Assembly: GCA_009760855.2 (NCBI GenBank)
Contig: WPIO01000036.1
Span: 126,001 to 190,000 of the forward strand
From: Cristatella mucedo
Taxonomy: Eukaryota; Bryozoa; Phylactolaemata; Cristatellidae
Length of the DNA stretch: 64,000 nt
Direction: 5' to 3'
The notes beneath the pieces are model-generated. The model was given only the letters and a program-made list of their open reading frames with translations. It ran no database searches and was not told the origin of the DNA. Every line of letters begins with the position of its first letter. Position 1 is the first letter of the stretch. The translations under genes and the position numbers were made by a program. Positions 1 to 64,000 of the stretch are shown piece by piece.

Positions 1-204
1 GCAATTCCATTTTGGCTGGGCTACCGGAAAAAGCCATTAGGCCACTGAAGCTGGTGATGAATATGGCTGCAAACCTAGCTAAGAAATCCTAGAGGTTCGA
101 CAATATGTCTCCTTTGCTGAAGGAGCTTCGATGGCTCCCGGTTGATCAACGGAGTTAAATTCTTTAGCTGATCCGCAAGGCCCGCCTGGACTTGGCTCCT
201 TGAT
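1..204 (+). mobile_element. LINE B 3'-region fragment
   Basis: Decayed reading frame resembling the C-terminal RT segment of CR1/L2 LINEs (WLGYRKKPL..., then KELRWLPV-like). It matches the 43505-44212 copy (plus strand GGCTGGGCTACC...AAAGC). Cut at the window edge and by the opposite LINE A that starts at 205. Confidence 0.6.
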
Positions 205-1905
205 GATAACAATGATACACTTGATAAAGCGCCCTCAGAGAACTCAATCTCTTTCTAGGCGCTTTACATGTGCTGCAAAGGAAACACGATCGAATGGTGA
301 GTATCACGCTCCATAAACAACATGAATAACATGGTTTGGGGTGACGTACAGGGTCAGCATGCAAGTGTGGTTAGTGGCAGTATGCACAGTGTCAGCAATC
401 ACAAGCACATAAAGGACGAATCACTGGGACCCTGCAAATGCTGTCGTAAATAGGTACGTTTTTAATTTCACCTTAAGTGTGGTCAAGTCAAGGGATGTCG
501 TGACGCAAGTCGGGAGGGAGTTCCAGGCTTTGGGAGCATACGAACTAAATGCATGGTCTCCAAAGGATTTGAGGTTTGTACGAGGTACAGGTAAACAGTT
601 AGTTTCTGACAAGCGGGTGGTACGATGCTGAGGCTGGTGGGGAAGTAGATCTGATAGGTAAGCTGGAGCGAAAGAATGAAGGGACCTAAAAGTGAGCGAT
701 AAAACTTTGAAGCCGATCCGTTGCTTGACTGGTAGCTAGTGCAGGTCGGCGAGAAGTGGTGTGATGTGGCAACTGTGATGCTCACGGTAGACAAGCCTAG
801 CTGCAGAGTTTTGCACCAGCTATGACTGCAGCTATGATTGCCTGATTGCACATGCCGGTAGACCAGCAAGCAGATAGTTACAGAAGTGAAGACGAGACGT
901 CGCAAATGCATGGACCAAGTTACATGTGGTATCCCTGTCTAAATAAGCCCGAATTTTAGCAATGTTATGTAGCTGAAAGTTGGCATACGTGATTGTGGAG
1001 CTAATGTGGTCGTCAAACGAAAGGTCACTTTGGAACATGACACCTTGATTTCGTGCAGATTCAACAGGAGATATGCTGGCAGAGCCGATTTTGAGCGTTA
1101 GCCTTTCCAATTTCTGAATCACACTTGATTTGCCTATAACTAGTAAGTTGGTTTTTATTATCATTTAATTTAAGAAAATTTGCTGCCATCCATGTGGGGA
1201 TGTCATCAATACATGCAGCAAGAGAGTTGAGAGAATTTGAGGTGCTCGAAGGCTGGGAGGGATCAAAGCAAAGGTACAACTGAGTGTCACATCAATACTC
1301 TGGAGTCTCCCACTGAAACAGGACCTGAACAATTACAGAGCAGTACCAGTGATGCCCAGGCGAGATGAGAGGCGCTATAGAAGAACTTGGTGATCGATAG
1401 TATCAAAAGCTGCAGAAAGATCGAGTAAACCAAGCAGAGATATCTACGAATGTCTGCATTCCTAAGTAGGTCGTTGTACACTCGAAGCAATGCTGACTCC
1501 GTGGAGTGATAAGCCCTAAAGCCAGACTGGAACTTATTAGCAAGGTTTGAAGTTTCAATATGTGAGTTAAGTTGGTCTGCCACGACTCGTTCCAGTGTCT
1601 TTGATAGGAATGGTAGAAGGGAGACTGGGCGGTAGTTGCTCAAGTTCTCTTGGTTTAGTGTCGCTTTCTTGGGAAGTGGCCTGACTACAGCTTGTTTGAA
1701 AGGTCCTGGTACATGAATTGAGGCTAATGACATATTAATGGCATTAGTTATGCATGGCAGCAGCAGATCAATGCAACGTAGGCGCAGGTCAGTGGAAATA
1801 GTGTTCAAAGGATTTGTTGTCTTCTTCGATTTGGACATAAACTTCAGAACGAGATCACTACTGACCTGCTTCATACCTATCTGAACTGATGCACCAGTTT
1901 TAGCC
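205..1905 (-). mobile_element. LINE A (CR1/L2-type), 5'-truncated, decayed
   Basis: Minus-strand non-LTR retrotransposon running from a degenerate (ATT)n tail near 205 to about 1905. RT pieces are visible in shifted frames: NYRPVSLLPFLSKTLERVVA and STESALLRVYNDLL upstream, then LVIGKSSVIQKLERLTLKI, FATSRLHFCNYLLAGLPA and FGDHAFSSYAPKAWNSLP. The hairpin tail is at about 215-275. Frameshifts make it inactive. It lies downstream of CC2D2A. Confidence 0.85.
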
Positions 1906-1945
1906 TCCTCGCGCCATCAGGTTCTCTATGGACATGTCCTTGTGG

Positions 1946-2101
1946 CTTTGTGGAGTCACTTTTGATACATTACAGGAGTTGCTGTCGGATATATATTACA
2001 CCAGTTACATTTGGAGATACATAATAGGAGTTACAGATGGAGATACATTTGTGGAGTTACAGGCAGCGATACCTTAAAGCAGTTACAGATGGAGATACAT
2101 T
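1946..2101 (+). repeat. 26-bp tandem repeat, six units, of a LINE B 3' end
   Basis: Six consecutive 26-base units (1946, 1972, 1998, 2024, 2050, 2076) sharing GAGTTACAGATGGAGATAC. The same segment occurs once at the 3' end of LINE B copies (about 44168-44190 here). The preceding 40 bases also resemble LINE B (CATGTCCTTGTGG). Confidence 0.85.
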
Positions 2102-2650
2102 ACAAGCTGAGTGAAAGTTGCCCAAGCTCTTTTGCATTTGAATATGTATCAGCCCATCTTTATTAATTTTGAATTTCTGTAATGCAGCCAGGAATCGTTT
2201 TCAAAATTATTTTGATGCTTTCCATAAACAGTGCAGGCATTACAAATATCCGTAGGGGTGTCTTCAAATTGCAGTTTTCAGTGGCTGCAAAATGGACTGC
2301 TCATTCATACAGCTTTGATCGATGTCTCTGAGCGCAGAATGCATCAAAACCATTATCATGATAGTCAAGAAGGATCGCCAGCCAGACCATACGAATTGAT
2401 GTCTGAACAGCTTCGGTTACTGCAGTTTCGGCATCTCCAAGCTGAGGGGCTTAGATGGTGGCAATTGCTTTGCATGCACATTTTTTGCAGTTACTGCAGG
2501 GCATGACGAAACCTTGTTAGTTATGTCACAAATAATGAAAGGATTTCTTCACGGGACATGGTGCTGAAGATCTGCCAAGTGAGAAACTTGCCACGTAGAA
2601 GTGACCTAAGCTTCGAAAATGCTGAGCTAGTAAGGAAAGTTTGCAATAGA

Positions 2651-2769
<119 letters not shown>

Positions 2770-2886
2770 TGAGGGAGAGCAGAGGTAGAGAGAGAAGAAG
2801 AAGAAAGTGAGTGAGAAAGATTTGAGTGAGTGGATGAGGTAGAGAACGCCTCCATAGTATGGGATGCTTGCAATGAGAGAGAGAAT

Positions 2887-2888
<2 letters not shown>

Positions 2889-2966
<78 letters not shown>
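2889..2966. repeat. (TA)n microsatellite
   Basis: About 78 bases of alternating TA with one G interruption, followed by GA repeats. Just beyond the predicted transcript end. Confidence 0.98.
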
Positions 2967-2977
<11 letters not shown>

Positions 2978-3070
2978 GGCGAGAGAGATTCAGCCCATTT
3001 TCCTCGACAGAAAACTGTTCAAACTGATACAACCGCAAAAGAAACCGAGCAACTGCTCTTGGAAGCACTG

Positions 3071-3076
3071 TTTATT
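3071..3076 (-). terminator. CC2D2A: Poly(A) signal of CC2D2A
   Basis: AATAAA on the minus strand 376 bp past the stop codon, the first canonical hexamer in the 3' UTR. A G/T-rich stretch (about 3025-3050 on the plus strand read in reverse) follows it, as expected downstream of a cleavage site. This gives a 3' UTR of about 400 bases. Confidence 0.65.
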
Positions 3077-3451
3077 ACAATTCAAACGACATTCTACCGT
3101 ACAAAAGCAATGCACCAGCAGCAGCTAGCCCCCCGGATGCAGCGATGCTTGCAAAGATGCTGTGTGCACTTGTGGCACACTGTCACCGGCTGCGCTTCAG
3201 ATCAACAGCAGGTGCACTCTTCGAGCTCATGGACGGAGAGGAGAGCTGAGCTGCTACACACCGAGTCGACCAGCTCGCAGCACGTACACTCGGTCAGGGA
3301 GTCATTCGAAGGCAAAATCAAAACCAACAAAAATTGACCGCAAAACGTTGCTCTGTGCTGATTGGGGCAGGGCAAATCGGGCGAATGGTGCAGCAGACTC
3401 TACTGTGGGGGTCGGGCCGCCTTGAGTCAGCAACGGCGGAAGCAGTGGAGC

Positions 3452-62120
<58,669 letters not shown>

Positions 62121-62427
62121 CTGCAAGGATGCACGGGGAAGGATATAAAGTTGACTGGAGTAGTGACTAAAATGCGACATGGCAGACCAGCCGACCACAG
62201 ATTTGCCTGAAAACAATAGCAAAAACTCATGTAGCCGTAGCAAAGCAAGCCTGGAAAAATGCTTTAAGTAAATGCAACAGTTGAAATGGACCGACGAAAT
62301 TTTAATCAAACAAATCCGAGAGCAGGTATCTAGTAAACCACCAATGCAATGATGGCAGTACTACGTTCACAGAAGACACCACAGAAGAGAGTATGGGAGG
62401 CTGATCTTTGGATTAAAGTGAGCTAGA

Positions 62428-62428
62428 G

Positions 62429-62464
<36 letters not shown>
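62428..62464. repeat. (GA)n microsatellite
   Basis: About 37 bases of GA upstream of the first visible exon. Confidence 0.95.
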
Positions 62465-62466
<2 letters not shown>

Positions 62467-62637
62467 AGAAAGAGATGGGATGGAGTGATGGAAAGAGGAA
62501 GAGATGTTGTGGATATTAAGAAAGGGAGAACAACTTTTACTTTTACGACAGTATTGAGAGTAATCTAATTTCTTGGAGGTCTGGGCTATACATTTGTTAC
62601 GTGTTCTCGATCATAGTAACTTAGGAAATAATGCAAT

Positions 62638-62818
62638 GATAATAATAATAATGCACTTGATAAAGTGCCCTCAGAGAACTCAATCTCTCTCTAGGCGATT
62701 TACATTTGCTGCAAAGGGAAATGAAATTGAATGGTGAGTAATATCATGCTTGATAAACAAACAAAACGGGTAACGTGGTTAGGGGTGACATGCTCAGGGT
62801 CAGCATGCAAATGTAGTC
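62638..62818 (-). mobile_element. LINE A 3' tail stub
   Basis: Inverted (AAT)n, TGCACTTGATAAAGTGCCCT, CAATCTCTCTCTAGGCGATT, and 3' UTR (TTAGGGGTGACATGCTCAGG). Confidence 0.85.
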
Positions 62819-62984
62819 AGGATTTTGGCATGGTTGAACTAAACCTCAGCAAATGGGGGCTAGATACAAGTTCAATGACTTCTCTTTGAAATCCAGAAGG
62901 TTCTATTTGACCTTTGAGATCCGTAAAAAATCACTTCCTTTGATTGGAGGCATCTTTTTCTAAATCGACGTCATGTGTAAAGTT

Positions 62985-63155
62985 AAAGGTTAGCTGATTC
63001 AGCAACCTCACTTATGTAGCAGCACGAAAGCCTTAACATCTATTACCATCACTTGCAGCAGTCAATAAAGGATTGCCTGCTGTAGGGCTCGAACCCACGA
63101 ACCCGAGTCGTCTAATGCGAGTCCCTTACTTCTGGACTAAAACCCGGGTATGTGG
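62985..63155 (-). mobile_element. SINE1 copy
   Basis: Inverted GTTAGCTGATTCAGCAACCT (3' end), TACCATCACTTGCAGCAGTC, TAGGGCTCGAACCCACGAAC (B box), CTTCTGGACTAAAACCCGGG (A-box side). Confidence 0.8.
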
Positions 63156-63824
63156 ATGCCTCCACCGACTGCCCTCTGCCAGCGTGCTAGCCATTCTTTT
63201 TAAACGTACCATGAAGCTGGTACGACACTCTATAATTTGGAGGCAGCAGAACACACCAAATTGCGATGCGATACAACCAGAAATTGAAGTTGGCCGGTAA
63301 CAGCCCACGAAGTTTCTAATCGCTGACACATCCTTAGCAGCTGTAAATCAATTTGGTAAGTAATTAAGTTTGGTGTTTCCCATCAGCCAGATTGTGAGTA
63401 TCGAGATATTACTCACGGTTCCTGAATTATTATGGCCCAAAGCTGATCATGTAATAATCTATGGTTAGGCAGTACAAACTCCCAAGTCCTGTATTACCTA
63501 GTCACTTGCGATAGAGACCTGGAGCTAGGCGATTCATTGGTGCTCTGGTTGTCGTAAAAAGTGTTGTAAATTATGCCTCGTGCTGCACACGTGTAGCCAT
63601 CCGCGGCTGAGGAGCACACTTTTTTATGCTAGGGATGAGGATGATCTCATTTTTAAGTTGTGGGCGTTCTTCATTGCTGCCATGTGTTGCTACGGTACGC
63701 ATACTTGTGTGCTGTGCGTACAAGTTTTCAGCCGAATTCATAGTTCAAGCTCTGCTGGTATTTAAAACCAGTCGGCAGGACACTACTGTGAGTGTCTTAT
63801 TGCAGCAGGAAGCCCCAACGAGTA

Positions 63825-63935
63825 ATGAGTAACTGAAACCAAAACCGAATGCCACAGATGCATGAATCAGCTTGGCTGTGGTATTTTTACCTAAGCAGGT
63901 CCAAAAAAGAGTTCAAGGCTGCCAGATTTTAACTG
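63825..63935 (-). mobile_element. LINE A fragment
   Basis: Plus-strand CACAGATGCATGAATCAGCT and TATTTTTACCTAAGCAGGTC match inverted LINE A at about 18793-18835. Confidence 0.6.
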
Positions 63936-64000
63936 GAACTTCATTGCATTGAATATTAGCCGTGCTGCAAACGCATTAAGCTGGCTTCTGCTGCCGACGT

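Noticed and set aside
483-911. Independent protein genes among the LINE-derived open frames (also near 27.7, 42.1 and 50.5 kb)
   Set aside because: Each is one of several frames over LINE A; the conserved frame is RT, and the others are shadows.

Overview
The window looks like a stretch of a ciliated animal (probably invertebrate) genome. It holds most of one large multi-exon gene on the minus strand, embedded in a dense population of non-LTR retrotransposons, tRNA-derived SINEs and long dinucleotide microsatellites. All introns follow the GT-AG rule with ordinary polypyrimidine tracts. Nothing in the window fixes the species.

The gene is an ortholog of CC2D2A (coiled-coil and C2 domain containing 2A, MKS6), a scaffold of the ciliary transition zone. 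I could follow 29 coding exons from 62120 down to the stop codon at 3452, and every junction phase closes. They encode about 1,346 residues, matching the vertebrate protein from roughly its residue 350 to its C-terminus. The promoter and N-terminal exons lie beyond position 64000. A poly(A) signal at 3071-3076 suggests the transcript ends near 3050. Several exons are too short to stand out as open frames (52, 57, 68, 79, 85 and 90 bp) and were placed by splice signals, phase and similarity. Domain order: N-terminal conserved block (exons 1-3), coiled-coil (4-7), basic/acidic linker (8), first C2-like domain (9-13), helical linker (14-15), canonical C2 domain (16-20), and a C-terminal transglutaminase-like module shared with CEP76 (21-29).

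The introns carry the mobile elements. 'LINE A' is a CR1/L2-type element present in more than twenty mostly 5'-truncated copies in both orientations; its 3' end is a GCGCC...GGGCGC hairpin followed by (ATT)n. 'LINE B' is a second related family ending in a GGAGATACAT tail. 'SINE1' and 'SINE2' have tRNA-type A and B boxes, and SINE2 ends in the LINE A hairpin tail, so it probably borrows that LINE's machinery. Several nested insertions give a relative order: SINE1 into LINE A twice, LINE A into SINE2, and LINE A into an opposite LINE A.

Region by region: 1-3.05 kb, repeats downstream of the gene; 3.05-13.3 kb, C-terminal exons plus a 774-bp inverted-repeat element at 10.4-11.2 kb with a TTTAGGG-like core; 13.3-21.5 kb, an 8.2-kb intron full of LINEs and a 260-bp (CT)n; 21.5-38.6 kb, the C2-domain exons and the linker exons; 38.6-44.8 kb, a 6.2-kb intron rich in LINEs; 44.8-53.4 kb, the basic-linker, coiled-coil and first-C2 exons, a palindrome pair and a 17-bp minisatellite; 53.4-62.1 kb, N-terminal exons; 62.1-64 kb, upstream intron with repeats only. 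No RNA genes, CRISPR arrays or second protein-coding gene were recognised.
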